A DNA stretch of 64,000 nt, from positions 496,001 through 560,000 of the forward strand of contig CAVSGS010000012.1 of assembly GCA_963727545.1 (NCBI GenBank), written 5' to 3'. The DNA comes from Flexifilum sp963727545. Lineage in GTDB: Bacteria > Chloroflexota > Anaerolineae > Aggregatilineales > Phototrophicaceae. Within the stretch, counting starts at the first letter, position 1. Every line of letters begins with the position of its first letter. Both the position numbers and the translations under genes were made by a program. Below are positions 17,979 through 27,204 of the stretch, piece after piece. Below the pieces are notes generated by a model. The model was not told where the DNA came from and did no database searches. It saw nothing but the letters and a program-made list of their open reading frames with translations.

Positions 17979-18078
17979 GTTTTATCTCCTAAAGTAAAGT
18001 GCTGAGTGCCGGGTGCTGAGTGCTGAGGGAAAACTCAGCGCCGCTCACCCGAACTCGGAGCAGTTCTGATCACTTATC

Positions 18079-18107
18079 GTAGGGGCAGAACTGAGTTCTG
18101 CCCCTAC
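18079..18107. repeat. Dispersed palindrome, copy 3
   Basis: Perfect 14-base arms (GTAGGGGCAGAACT) around G, lying inside the suf operon between sufB and sufD. Beside it, 17998-18030 has three imperfect GTGCTGAGTGC-like direct repeats. Confidence 0.9.
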
Positions 18108-18126
18108 ATGCATTCCGTAGATTAGA

Positions 18127-19578
18127 TTAGCCGACTGAGCCTTCAAGCTGAATCTGGATCAGGCGGTTCAGTTCCAGCGCATATTCCATCGGCAGTTCTT
18201 TGACCAGCGGCTCGATAAAGCCGTTGACGATCATGGCGTTGGCTTCGTCTTCGCTCATCCCGCGCGTCATGGCATAGAAAAGCTGATCCTGACCGACACG
18301 GCTGACCGATGCCTCGTGCCCCATCGTGACGCGCTTGGCGTCGCATTCGATCGTCGGGTACGTGTCCGAACGGCTCTTGTCGTCCAGCAGCAGCGCGTCG
18401 CAGACGACGTTGCTTTTCACATCGTCCGCGCCCTCGACGATCTTGAGCAGACCGCGATAGCTGGCGCGCCCGCCGTCCTTGCTGATCGACTTGCTGATGA
18501 TCTGGCTGGTCGTGTGCGGCGCGAGGTGCGTGATCTTCGCGCCTGCGTCCAGCACCATCCCCGCGCCCGCGAAAGCGATCGAGAGGACTTCGCCATGCGC
18601 ACCTTCACCCGCCAAAACGACCGCCGGGTACTTCATCGTAACTTTCGAGCCGAGGTTACCATCGACCCATTCCATCGTCGCGTTCTTGTAGGCGACGGCG
18701 CGCTTGGTCACCAGATTATAGACGTTGGTTGACCAATTCTGAATGGTCGTGTAGCGGCAGCGCGCACCATCTTTAACGATGATCTCGACTACCGCGCTGT
18801 GCAGGCTGTCTTCACTATAGGTCGGGGCGGTGCAGCCCTCGACGTAATGGACGTAAGCGCCCTCATCAACAATGATCAAGGTGCGCTCGAACTGCCCCAT
18901 GTTCTTGATGTTGATGCGGAAGTAGGCTTGCAGCGGCATTTCGACGTGGACACCCGGCGGAACGTAGATGAACGATCCACCCGACCAAACCGACGTGTTG
19001 AGCGCCGCGAATTTGTTATCCGACGACGGGATTACCGTGCCGAAGTATTCCTTCACCAGATCGGGATGCTCGCGCAGCGCCGTATCCATGTCGGTGAAGA
19101 TCACACCCTTGCTTTCAAGGTCTTTGACGATGCTGTGATAGACCACTTCCGACTCGTACTGAGCGGTCACGCCTTGCAGATACTTCTGCTCCGCTTCAGG
19201 GATGCCAAGACGGTCAAAGGTGTTCTTGATGTCGGCGGGAACGTCGTCCCAATTGGTGCCCTGCTTCTCGGAAGCGCGCACGAAGTAGTAAATGTCGTCG
19301 AAATTGATCCCGCTGAGGTCAGCGCCCCACGTCGGCATCGGCTTGGCGACGAACTGCTCGTAGGCTTTCAGACGATTCTCAGTCATCCACGCCGGTTCGT
19401 TCTTGAGCGCGCTGATCTGACGCACGATGTCGGCGTTCAGCCCCTTCTGGCTTTTGAAGCTGTAGGCTGACTCCGAGTCGTGGAAACCGTATTTCTCCAG
19501 ATAGCTGCCACCCACGTTGTTCAGAGCGGCTTCTTCTGGTGATAGCTGCTTTTCGCTGGGAATTAAGTTCTCAACCAT
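18127..19578 (-). CDS. sufB: SufB scaffold subunit
   Basis: About 483 residues, normal for SufB. It contains VPPGVHVEMPLQAYFRIN (core), VEGCTAPTYSEDSLH and a C-terminal TMGHEASVSRVG. SufB carries the sulfur acceptance and cluster assembly site in SufBCD. ATG at 19578 is chosen because AAAGGGAG lies directly upstream; another in-frame ATG at 19596 would start inside the sufC stop region. Frame intact. Confidence 0.94.
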   Translation of the reverse strand: MVENLIPSEKQLSPEEAALNNVGGSYLEKYGFHDSESAYSFKSQKGLNADIVRQISALKNEPAWMTENRLKAYEQFVAKPMPTWGADLSGINFDDIYYFVRASEKQGTNWDDVPADIKNTFDRLGIPEAEQKYLQGVTAQYESEVVYHSIVKDLESKGVIFTDMDTALREHPDLVKEYFGTVIPSSDNKFAALNTSVWSGGSFIYVPPGVHVEMPLQAYFRINIKNMGQFERTLIIVDEGAYVHYVEGCTAPTYSEDSLHSAVVEIIVKDGARCRYTTIQNWSTNVYNLVTKRAVAYKNATMEWVDGNLGSKVTMKYPAVVLAGEGAHGEVLSIAFAGAGMVLDAGAKITHLAPHTTSQIISKSISKDGGRASYRGLLKIVEGADDVKSNVVCDALLLDDKSRSDTYPTIECDAKRVTMGHEASVSRVGQDQLFYAMTRGMSEDEANAMIVNGFIEPLVKELPMEYALELNRLIQIQLEGSVG

Positions 19579-19595
19579 AGGGTTGCTCCCTTTCA

Positions 19596-20369
19596 CTATT
19601 CAGCGACACCGAAACGTTCACGCACCCAATCGTAACCCGTCTCTTCCAGCTTAAGGGCGAGATCGGCACCACCGTGTTCGACAATTCGACCGTTGAACAT
19701 GACGTGGACGAATTCGGGTTCAATGTAATTGAGGATACGCTGATAATGGGTGATCACCAAGACGCCGAGGTCGGGACCACGCAGCTTGCTGACGCCTTCG
19801 GCGACAATCCGCAGCGCGTCGATGTCCAGCCCGGAGTCGGTCTCGTCAAGGATGGCAATTTTCGGGTTCAATACCGCCATTTGCAGCACTTCGGCACGCT
19901 TCTTCTCGCCACCACTGAAGCCTTCGTTCAGGTAGCGACCGGCGAAGCTGTGATCCATTTGCAGGTAGTCCATCTTTTGGCGCATCAGCTTGCGGAAATC
20001 GCTGACCGAAATCCCTTTACTGTCGGGATCTTCCGCCTTCAGCCGCGAGTTGATCGCTAAGCGAAGGAAGTTCGCCAAGGTGACTCCCGGAATCGAGATC
20101 GGATACTGGAAGGCGAGGAACAGACCGGCGCGGCTGCGCTCGTCCGGTTCCATTTCCAGCAAGTCTTTGCCGTCAAAGAGGATCTGTCCTTCAGTGACAG
20201 TGTATTCCGGGTTGCCGAGCAGCACATTGGCGAGCGTGCTCTTGCCGGAACCGTTCGGTCCCATCAAAGCGTGAACTTCGCCCTGCTTTACTGTTAAGTC
20301 AACACCCCGCAGGATCGGCTTATCTTCAACCGAAGCGTGTAAATTACGAATTTCAAGTGCAGCGCCCAT
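19596..20369 (-). CDS. sufC: SufC ATPase
   Basis: 257 residues, ABC ATPase of the SufBCD complex. Walker A GPNGSGKST, Q-loop FQYPISIPG, signature FSGGEKKRAE, and Walker B with switch ILDETDSGLD are all present. First gene of the SUF operon, with promoter 75 bases upstream. The order sufC-B-D-S-U matches other Chloroflexota and Firmicutes. Confidence 0.96.
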   Translation of the reverse strand: MGAALEIRNLHASVEDKPILRGVDLTVKQGEVHALMGPNGSGKSTLANVLLGNPEYTVTEGQILFDGKDLLEMEPDERSRAGLFLAFQYPISIPGVTLANFLRLAINSRLKAEDPDSKGISVSDFRKLMRQKMDYLQMDHSFAGRYLNEGFSGGEKKRAEVLQMAVLNPKIAILDETDSGLDIDALRIVAEGVSKLRGPDLGVLVITHYQRILNYIEPEFVHVMFNGRIVEHGGADLALKLEETGYDWVRERFGVAE

Positions 20370-20443
20370 TTCCGGCGGTATCCTCCCGTAAAGTTGATCG
20401 CAGTTAAATTTGCTTCGTACCTAAAGGTGCAAAAGCTACGTTG

Positions 20444-20472
20444 AGTATATCAGCGCGGTAGGGGAAAGTCAA
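20444..20472 (-). promoter_or_regulatory. suf operon promoter
   Basis: Minus-strand TTGACT (20472-20467), 17-base spacer, TATACT (20449-20444). Confidence 0.85.
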
Positions 20473-20500
20473 CATTTTTATGATGAAGATCTTATAAAAA

Positions 20501-20529
20501 TTGACTTGCATTCTACCCTGTGCTACGAT
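20501..20529 (+). promoter_or_regulatory. Promoter of MIP18-family gene, divergent from suf
   Basis: TTGACT at 20501-20506, 17-base spacer, TACGAT at 20524-20529. Its -35 box lies 28 bases from the suf -35 box. Confidence 0.75.
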
Positions 20530-20576
20530 TTCGGCTGTTGAGATCGATTTTTCCAAGGTAGGCGAAGCAGGAAAAG

Positions 20577-20888
20577 ATGAGCGACCAAACCCGACAAATA
20601 ACCGAAGAAGGTCTCCGCGATGCGCTGCGCGCGGTGGTTGACCCCGAAATTGGCATGAACGTGATCGAACTCGGTTTGCTGCGCCGGTCAGAAATTAGTG
20701 ATGAGCGCTGCCATCTCGAAGTGATCATGACGACGCCGTTTTGCCCTTACGCGCCGCAGCTGCTCGAACAGATTCGGCGGACGGCACAGGAGTATACCGG
20801 CGTCCCGACGACTATCGAAATGGGAATGCAGATGTGGGATCCCACGATGATGGAAGAAGGAGCAGCCGACGATTGGGGGTTGTTCTAG
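20577..20888 (+). CDS. MIP18 (DUF59) family Fe-S assembly factor, SufT-like
   Basis: 103 residues. It starts with a typical DUF59 fold: LRAVVDPEIGMNVIELGLL, then the TTPFCPYAPQL loop holding the conserved Cys. The family helps mature Fe-S proteins. The gene is divergent from sufC with back-to-back promoters, a strong context for shared control. The C-terminus ends in a Trp/Asp-rich tail (ADDWGLF). Confidence 0.88.
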   Translation: MSDQTRQITEEGLRDALRAVVDPEIGMNVIELGLLRRSEISDERCHLEVIMTTPFCPYAPQLLEQIRRTAQEYTGVPTTIEMGMQMWDPTMMEEGAADDWGLF

Positions 20889-20911
20889 CCTAACAGCAGG
20901 CATCAATGTAG

Positions 20912-20940
20912 AGCAGGGCGCAGATCGACTGCGCCTTGCT
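20912..20940 (+). terminator. Hairpin after the MIP18-family gene
   Basis: Arms AGCAGGGCGCAG and CTGCGCCTTGCT, 5-base loop. There is no T-run, so termination is uncertain. Confidence 0.45.
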
Positions 20941-20964
20941 CCGCTTGGTTGGGAAATAACAGCC

Positions 20965-20993
20965 TTGCATGAGCAACGGCGTTCGAGTATACT
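20965..20993 (+). promoter_or_regulatory. tRNA-Pro promoter
   Basis: TTGCAT at 20965-20970, 17-base spacer, TATACT at 20988-20993, 12 bases before the tRNA. Confidence 0.78.
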
Positions 20994-21005
20994 GACCGCG
21001 TAAAT

Positions 21006-21079
21006 CGGGGCATGGCGCAGACTGGTAGCGCGCTTGCATGGGGTGCAAGAGGTCGTGGGTTCAAATCCCGCTGCCCCGA
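21006..21079 (+). tRNA. tRNA-Pro (GGG)
   Basis: Acceptor CGGGGCA/TGCCCCG, D-arm GCGC/GCGC, anticodon stem CTTGC/GCAAG with loop ATGGGGT (anticodon GGG), T-arm GTGGG TTCAAAT CCCGC, A73. C1-G72 fits bacterial tRNA-Pro. CCA not encoded. Confidence 0.96.
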
Positions 21080-21084
21080 CAGCT

Positions 21085-21119
21085 AAAAGCCTTTCACATC
21101 AGTCCGTGAAAGGCTTTTT
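21085..21119 (+). terminator. tRNA-Pro terminator
   Basis: Arms AAAAGCCTTTCAC and GTGAAAGGCTTTTT. Confidence 0.92.
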
Positions 21120-21326
21120 GTTGGATTTTGCAACAATTCGCAGACCATAATGAAAGAAGGAAACTAGAAATTTTATTAAATTCCAGTTAGAATATCTGCC
21201 ACGGCAATTTCTCCGCCGGCGTTGAACCTTCTGTCCAAGCGCTGAGTAATAGTAATGGACGAGCGAGTACAGTCGGTTCTCGCAATGTATGGTTTTTTTT
21301 TTTAGTGAGATAGGAGTGAAGTACGC

Positions 21327-23066
21327 ATGAATAGAGTGGTCAAGCTCTTGACACTCGGCATTGCGGTGGGTCTGCTCGCAGCCCTCGCCGTAATCCCTGC
21401 CGCTGCCCAAGACGAATGCTGTCAGGGTGGCATCATCATTGAGGGCAACCTCGGTGGCGACGTTGCAACGATGAACCCCATTCTCTCCAGCGACACCGCC
21501 AGCCAGCGGATCGTCGGTCTGACCAACATCGGGCTGCTGGGTGTGGACCCGGACAAAGCGCTGATCGCGCCGAGACCAACCGGGTGCGCTCGCCGATAGC
21601 TGGGACGTTTCCGATGATGGTCTGACCTACACCTTCCATCTGCGTCAAGACCTGAAGTGGACGGATGGTAGCCCGATCACCTCCGCCGACGTCATGTACT
21701 CGTGGGAAGCGATCAAGGCTGGTGCAGCAGGAACTATCGACGTTCCGGCAGCTTACGTCATCGACCCGACCGGCGCGAGCGGCATTCTTGACGTGACCGC
21801 CCCCGATGACTACACCGTGGTCGTCACCTTCGCCAACGCGGAATGCACGGCGCTCAACTACGCCGGCAGCCTCGTCCCCGTTCCGGTGCAGGCGATGCCC
21901 CGAAGACGTCAGCCAATTGATGGACTCTCCCTATAACTTGGACCCGACCGTCACCAGTGGTCCGTTCATGTTCAGCGAACTGCGTCCGGGTGAGCAGACC
22001 AGCTTGGTCGGCAGCCCCTCCTACACCGATGCGATCGATGGTATGGTCAAGCCCGCCGGTTACATTTACAAGAACGTGCCGGATCAGACCGTCATCATCG
22101 AGCAGTTCCTCGCTGGCGAACTGAACCTGATCGACAACCCGGCAGTGGCTCGTCGTGAAGACATCCGCAACAGCGACGCGCAGGTTTACAGCTATCCCGG
22201 CAACTCATGGGACTACATGGCTTTCAACCTCGCCGACCCGAACAACCCGCAGAACGCATTCGACGAATGCCGGCAACCCGATCGATCAGGGTCACCACCC
22301 GATCTTCGGTGATGTCGCCGTCCGTCAGGCGATCGCCCGTGCAGTTGACGTCGACTCGATCATTCAGGCTGCGGTCTTCAACGAAGGCACCCGCATGTCC
22401 TCCTTCCTGATCCCGGCGTCGTGGGCGTATGACCAAAGCCTCGCCCCGCTGCCGTTCGACCCCGAAGCCGCCAAGCAAATGCTGACGGATGCCGGTTGGA
22501 CCGACGAAAATGGCGATGGCGTGCGTGAAGCGCACAGCGCGATGTATGCTGAAGACGGCACGCCGCTTCAGTTCACGCTCTACACCAACGAAGGCAACAC
22601 CCGCCGTGAAGCTATCGGCACCCTGATTCAGGACGAGCTGTCGCAGGTCGGCATCAAGGTCGACTTCCAGACCATCGACTTCAACACCCTGCTCGACATC
22701 ATGGACAGCCAGACCTTCGACGCGATCATCCTCGGATGGCGCAACGGCTACCCGGATGACCCGGATGCGACCCAGTTGTTCACGCCCGCTAGCGACGTGA
22801 TCGGCAGCGGCAGCAACTTCACTTCCTACAACAACCCTGAGTTCAACACGCTGAACGAACAGGCGAAGACCGTCCCCGGTTGCGACCCGGCGGAACGTGC
22901 CCCGCTCTACGCGCAGATGCAGCAGATCATGCAGCAAGACCTGCCCTATCTGTGGCTGTTCGCTCAGAACGGTATGTACGCTGCGGGTCCGAACGTCGAG
23001 GGCTTCGATCCTCGTCCGTCGAACCTGCTGTGGAACGTGGATGCGTGGTCGGTTTCTACTCCGTGA
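21327..23066 (+). CDS. Peptide/nickel-type ABC transporter substrate-binding protein (three frameshifts)
   Basis: SBP_bac_5 family, about 580 residues when read across shifts near 21580, 21890 and 22265. It starts with a signal peptide (KLLTLGIAVGLLAALAVIPAAAQ). Then come the family's N-terminal PILSSDTAS, the WTDGSPITSADVMYSWEA strand, IFGDVAVRQAIARAVD and a C-terminal PYLWLFAQNG. Such proteins bind oligopeptides or similar solutes outside the membrane. TAGGAG lies before the ATG. The three pieces follow each other in order without loss, which fits sequencing error. Two permease genes follow. Confidence 0.88.
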
Positions 23067-23121
23067 GCGTCTCCTAAGGCTTTAGTTTGGGGGCGTTCGC
23101 GTCCCCTCAAAGCATTACCCC

Positions 23122-23153
23122 GGTCGCCCCCTCGATCAATTGAGGGGGCGACC
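23122..23153 (+). terminator. Strong hairpin between binding protein and permeases
   Basis: 12-base arms GGTCGCCCCCTC / GAGGGGGCGACC with an 8-base loop and no T-run. Such hairpins often protect binding-protein mRNA and lower permease expression. Confidence 0.7.
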
Positions 23154-23300
23154 TCGTAAGAACCGTCCCAACTGTCTCTAGCGCGACTGCCGCGCCGGAG
23201 CAACTTATCGGTATCTGGATTTTCAGCGCGGCATGGCTAGAACTGCCAAAGCCCGCTTCCGCCTCTCGCCACCGGCGAGGGTAATGTGCGGGGAAGCACG

Positions 23301-24376
23301 ATGATTAAGTACACCCTTCGTCGCCTGATTCAGGCGATACCCACTTTCTTTGGGATCACGGTCCTGTCTTACATGTTAATGGCAGCAGCACCGGGAGGTC
23401 CGGTCGCTGCACTGACCTTCGGACCGAACGTCCCTCAATACCAAAAAGAACGACTGGCGGCGCAGCTTGGCGTCAACGATCCGCTGCCAATTCAGTACCT
23501 CCGTTGGTTGGCAGGCGATGATTGGATGCGCTGGGATGCTAATGGCGACGGCATCGCCGACCACAGTTTTCTGCTGCCGCTGACCGACTCCAACGGCGAT
23601 CCACTGCCCGTTGGCGATAACAAAGGCATTCTACGGGGTGATTTTGGTCGCTCCTTTTCTTACAAGCGCCCGGTCGCAGACATGATCGGCGAGCGCGTCA
23701 TGGCAACACTGGAGCTGGGCGCGACCTCGCTCCTGCTGGGTCTCGTCGTCGGCGTGCCAATTGGCATTCTCGCCGCCGTCCGCAAGAGCGGCTGGTTCGA
23801 CAACGCGACGCGCGTGCTCGCGGTGGTTTTCAACGCGGTGCCGGTCTTCTGGCTGGGTCTTCATGTTGATACTCATTTTTGGGTCATGGCTACACGTCTT
23901 GCCCATGGGAAGCCGCTGCTCGGCGCTCTCCATCGGCGGATGTCCACCAATATGGGGGCGGATCGATTACTTAATTCTGCCGACCTTCGTACTGGCGACC
24001 GGTGCAATTGCCGTTTACTCGCGCTACATGCGCGCCTCGATGCTCGACGTGATGGGTCAGGATTACATGCGCACGGCTGAAGCGAAGGGGCTTATCGGGA
24101 CGCTCCGTTTGGTTCCGCCACGGCGCACGCAATGCCTTGATCCCGTTGGCAACCTTCCTCGGTCCCGCGATCACCGGCTTGCTCGGCGGTGCGGCGATCA
24201 CCGAGACGATCTTCTCGTGGCCCGGCTTGGGACGCTTCGCGGTTGAAGCCGTGAAAGCGCAAGATTACCCGGTCGTGATGACCGTCGTCATCATCGGTGC
24301 CGTCGCCACGATCTTCGGCTATATCCTTTCCGACGTCCTCTACGCGCTGATCGACCCGCGTATTCGGTTCGACTAA
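23301..24376 (+). CDS. ABC transporter permease, DppB/OppB type (two frameshifts)
   Basis: Inner-membrane permease of the peptide importer, about 358 residues. The N-terminus IKYTLRRLIQAIPTFFGIT is classic OppB. The EAA loop and RNALIPLATFLG near the C-terminus are present after shifts near 23865 and 24097, where one extra base in each restores the frame. An insertion of about 40 polar residues (DANGDGIADHS region) lies between helix 1 and helix 2. GGGAAG precedes the ATG at 23301. Confidence 0.86.
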
Positions 24377-24389
24377 GGAGGGCTAAAAC

Positions 24390-25297
24390 ATGGCAACTAC
24401 AGTAGCGAAACTCAACGTCAAACGCGAAAAGCCCGAAGTCGGTCAATCCCTGACGCAACTGGCGATGCGCCGCCTGCGCCACGACAAACTCACGCTGACT
24501 CGCGCTCGGCGTCGTCCTGCTGATGACGTTGTTGGCGGTTGTTCGCGCCCGCCATTTCTGGCGCGCTCGGCGTCAGTTCAACGCGAACCGATCCGCAGAA
24601 TACATTCCTGCCGCCCGGTGCGCCCGGTCACATTCTGGGCACCGATGACCTCGGTCGGGATCACCTCGCCCGCTTGCTCTACGCTGGACAGGTCTCTCTG
24701 AGCGTCGGTTTTATCGCCGCGAGCCTCGCGCTGTCGATTGGCGTCAGCCTCGGCATCCTCACCGGCTACTATGGCGGTGTCGTCGACGACTTCATCAACT
24801 GGGTGATTGCGACGATCAACTCGATACCCTCGCTGTTTCTCTTGTTAATCGTCGCGGCGGTGCTGCAACCGTCGCCATCAACGCTGATCATCGTGCTCGG
24901 CTTGCTGGGCTGGACGACAACCACCCGGCTAGTGCGCGGCGAAACGCTCTCGATCCGTGAGCGTGAATACATCCTGAGCGCGCGCGCTTCGGGTGCATCA
25001 CCGGTGCGGATCATGTTCGTCCACATTCTGCCGAACCTGTTCTCGATCATCGTGATCACGCTGGCAATCGACATCGGCAGCCTGATTCTGGTCGAAGCCG
25101 CGCTCAGCTTCCTCGGTCTGGGCATCAAGCCGCCAACGCCGAGTTGGGGCAACATGCTCACCGGCGCGCAAAGCTTCTTCACGAAGGGACCCTTCCTCGT
25201 GGTCGCGCCCGGTCTGATGATCTTCATCACCGTGCTCTGCCTGTACGTGATCGGCGACGGGATGCGCGACGCCTTCGACCCGACTAGCAAAGAATAA
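24390..25297 (+). CDS. ABC transporter permease, DppC/OppC type (frameshifted near the start)
   Basis: About 300 residues. The N-terminal cytoplasmic helix (LAMRRLRHDKLTL) is followed by the first membrane helix, which is split by two shifts near 24495 and 24537; the shifted frames give LALGVVLLMTLLAV then FAPAISGALG. From GTDDLGRDHLARLLYAG onward the frame is clean, with the EAA-type loop ARASGASPVRIMFVHILPN and SFLGLGIKPPTPSWG, typical of OppC. No ATPase genes (dppD, dppF) follow. Confidence 0.86.
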
Positions 25298-25312
25298 CCG
25301 CTCGCAAAACCC

Positions 25313-25341
25313 ATAGGGGCAGGCTTGAAGTCTGCCCCTAC
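25313..25341. repeat. Dispersed palindrome, copy 4
   Basis: Arms ATAGGGGCAGGCTT / AAGTCTGCCCCTAC, after the permease genes. Confidence 0.85.
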
Positions 25342-25385
25342 GGAATCGTATTTCTCCCTCAAAATCCACGCGGACTGCCCATTCA

Positions 25386-25420
25386 GCACAATTGATGTTA
25401 TTCTCTCCGCACAATTGATG
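25386..25420 (+). repeat. Pair of direct repeats GCACAATTGATG
   Basis: Identical 12-mers at 25386-25397 and 25409-25420, 23 bases apart, just before the methyltransferase start. Possible operator; no other support. Confidence 0.4.
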
Positions 25421-25437
25421 CAGAGTGGATGCTTTTC

Positions 25438-26127
25438 ATGAACGACGACCTCTTACAACAGCAAATCGCCTACTACCGGGCACGCTCCGGCGAGTACGAC
25501 CAGTGGTTTTACCGGCAAAATCGCTACGACCGGGGCGCGGCGCTCAGCCGTCAATGGTTCGACGAAGTGCGGGTGCTCCGGCGCGAACTTCAGGCGCTCG
25601 GTCAGGTCGAGTCAGTGCTCGAACTCGCCAGCGGCACCGGCATCTGGACGCAGGAACTCAGCCGGATCGCCACGCAGGTCACAGCACTCGACGCCTCTGA
25701 GGAGATGATCGCCATCAACCGGGCGAAGGTTGCCGCAAGCAACGTCACCTACCAGCAGGCGGACTTATTCGCGTGGCAACCGGTTCGCCAATACGATCTG
25801 GTGTTCTTCGGCTTTTGGCTCTCGCACGTCCCGGCAAATCGGCTCGGCGGCTTTCTGAGCGCCGTCAGCGCTGCCGTCAAACCGGGCGGGCACGTCTTTA
25901 TAATCGACTCGCGGCAAGAACCAACCTCGACGGCGGTTGACAGCCCGCTGCGCGACGAAGAGCAGATCATTCGCACCCGCAAGCTCAACGACGGGCGCGA
26001 ATTTAAGGTGGTCAAGGTCTTTTACGAGCCGGACGACCTGCAAGATCACCTGAGGCAAGCAGGTTTCACCGCCGACGTGCGTACAACTGACCATTATATT
26101 ATTTACGCAATAGGCGTAAAGGAGTAG
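25438..26127 (+). CDS. Class I SAM-dependent methyltransferase
   Basis: About 229 residues. The SAM motif VLELASGTGIWTQEL, the acidic LDASEEM, and VKPGGHVFIIDSRQE mark a methyltransf_25/11 type fold. Substrate unknown. ATG at 25438 or 25429 are both possible and differ by three residues. It is followed after 7 bases by the aldo/keto reductase gene. Confidence 0.85.
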   Translation: MNDDLLQQQIAYYRARSGEYDQWFYRQNRYDRGAALSRQWFDEVRVLRRELQALGQVESVLELASGTGIWTQELSRIATQVTALDASEEMIAINRAKVAASNVTYQQADLFAWQPVRQYDLVFFGFWLSHVPANRLGGFLSAVSAAVKPGGHVFIIDSRQEPTSTAVDSPLRDEEQIIRTRKLNDGREFKVVKVFYEPDDLQDHLRQAGFTADVRTTDHYIIYAIGVKE

Positions 26128-26134
26128 TTTATCG

Positions 26135-27118
26135 ATGCAGTACCGTGACTTTGGACGAACTGGCTGGAAAGTCTCCGAGATCAGCTTCGGCGCATGGGCA
26201 ATCGGCGGCGCGTGGGGCGATGTCGCCGACGCTGACGCGCTGGCAGCGCTGCACAAAGCTATCGACTTGGGCATTAACCTGATCGACACCGCCGACGTCT
26301 ACGGCGACGGGCGCAGCGAACGGCTGATCGCGCAGGTGCGCAGGGAACGCAGCGAGGATTTCTACGTCGTCACCAAAGCCGGGCGACGGCTCGACCCGCA
26401 CACCGCCGACGGCTACAACAAGGAAAACCTGACGCGCTTCATCGAACGCAGCCTGACGAACCTCGAAACGGACTGCCTCGACCTCGTGCAGCTTCACTGC
26501 CCGCCGACCGAGGTTTTCTACCGTCCCGAAGTTTTCGGCGCGCTCGACGATCTCGTACAGGCGGGTAAGATCCGCTACTACGGCGTCAGCGTCGAAAAGG
26601 TCGAAGAAGCGATCAAGGCGACGGAGTACCCCGGCGTGCAGTCGGTGCAAATCATCTTCAACATGTTCCGCCACCGCCCCGCCTCGCTCTTCTTCCCGAT
26701 TGCTCAGCGCCGCCGGGTCGGTATTCTAGCGCGGGTGCCGCTGGCAAGCGGTCTGCTCACCGGCAAGATGGCGCGCGATACGGCGTTTGCCGCCGACGAT
26801 CACCGCAACTTCAACCGGCACGGCGAAGCCTTCGATCAAGGCGAAACATTCTCCGGCGTCGATTACGATACCGGGCTGGACGCAGTCGAGCGGCTGCGAA
26901 AGCTGGTGCCACCGGACGCGACGATGGCACAGCTCGCGCTGCGCTGGATCCTGATGTTCGACGCTGTCTCGTGCGCTATCCCCGGCGCGAAGCGACCGTC
27001 ACAGGTCGAGGACAACGTTCACGCCGCGACTCTGCCACCGCTGAGCGACGCGGAGATGGATGAAATCGAGAACGTGTACGACGAACTGATCCGCGAGCAG
27101 GTGCATCAACGCTGGTAG
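26135..27118 (+). CDS. Aldo/keto reductase
   Basis: 327 residues of the NADPH-dependent TIM-barrel family. Catalytic residues are seen as Asp in DTADVYGDGRSE, the Tyr of VYG, Lys in VVTKAGRR and His in LVQLHCPP. The C-terminal nucleotide site has AIPGAKRPSQVEDN. Similar to YajO / L-glyceraldehyde-3-phosphate-reductase-like members; substrate not fixed. Frame intact, with AAAGGAG upstream. Confidence 0.92.
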   Translation: MQYRDFGRTGWKVSEISFGAWAIGGAWGDVADADALAALHKAIDLGINLIDTADVYGDGRSERLIAQVRRERSEDFYVVTKAGRRLDPHTADGYNKENLTRFIERSLTNLETDCLDLVQLHCPPTEVFYRPEVFGALDDLVQAGKIRYYGVSVEKVEEAIKATEYPGVQSVQIIFNMFRHRPASLFFPIAQRRRVGILARVPLASGLLTGKMARDTAFAADDHRNFNRHGEAFDQGETFSGVDYDTGLDAVERLRKLVPPDATMAQLALRWILMFDAVSCAIPGAKRPSQVEDNVHAATLPPLSDAEMDEIENVYDELIREQVHQRW

Positions 27119-27160
27119 CAACTCGCTTTCAGTAATCAGCGGTTAGCAGTCAGCAAGAGC

Positions 27161-27190
27161 AAAAACGAGGTGGTTTTCACGCCACCTCGT
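27161..27190 (-). terminator. Terminator of the LCP gene
   Basis: Arms ACGAGGTGG / CCACCTCGT. On the minus strand it ends in TTTTT. The convergent reductase may also use it. Confidence 0.8.
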
Positions 27191-27204
27191 ATCGTTATAA
27201 GGCG

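Noticed and set aside
21290..21304. T-run before the peptide-binding protein gene
   Set aside because: No stable hairpin precedes it; it lies just upstream of a good ribosome site.
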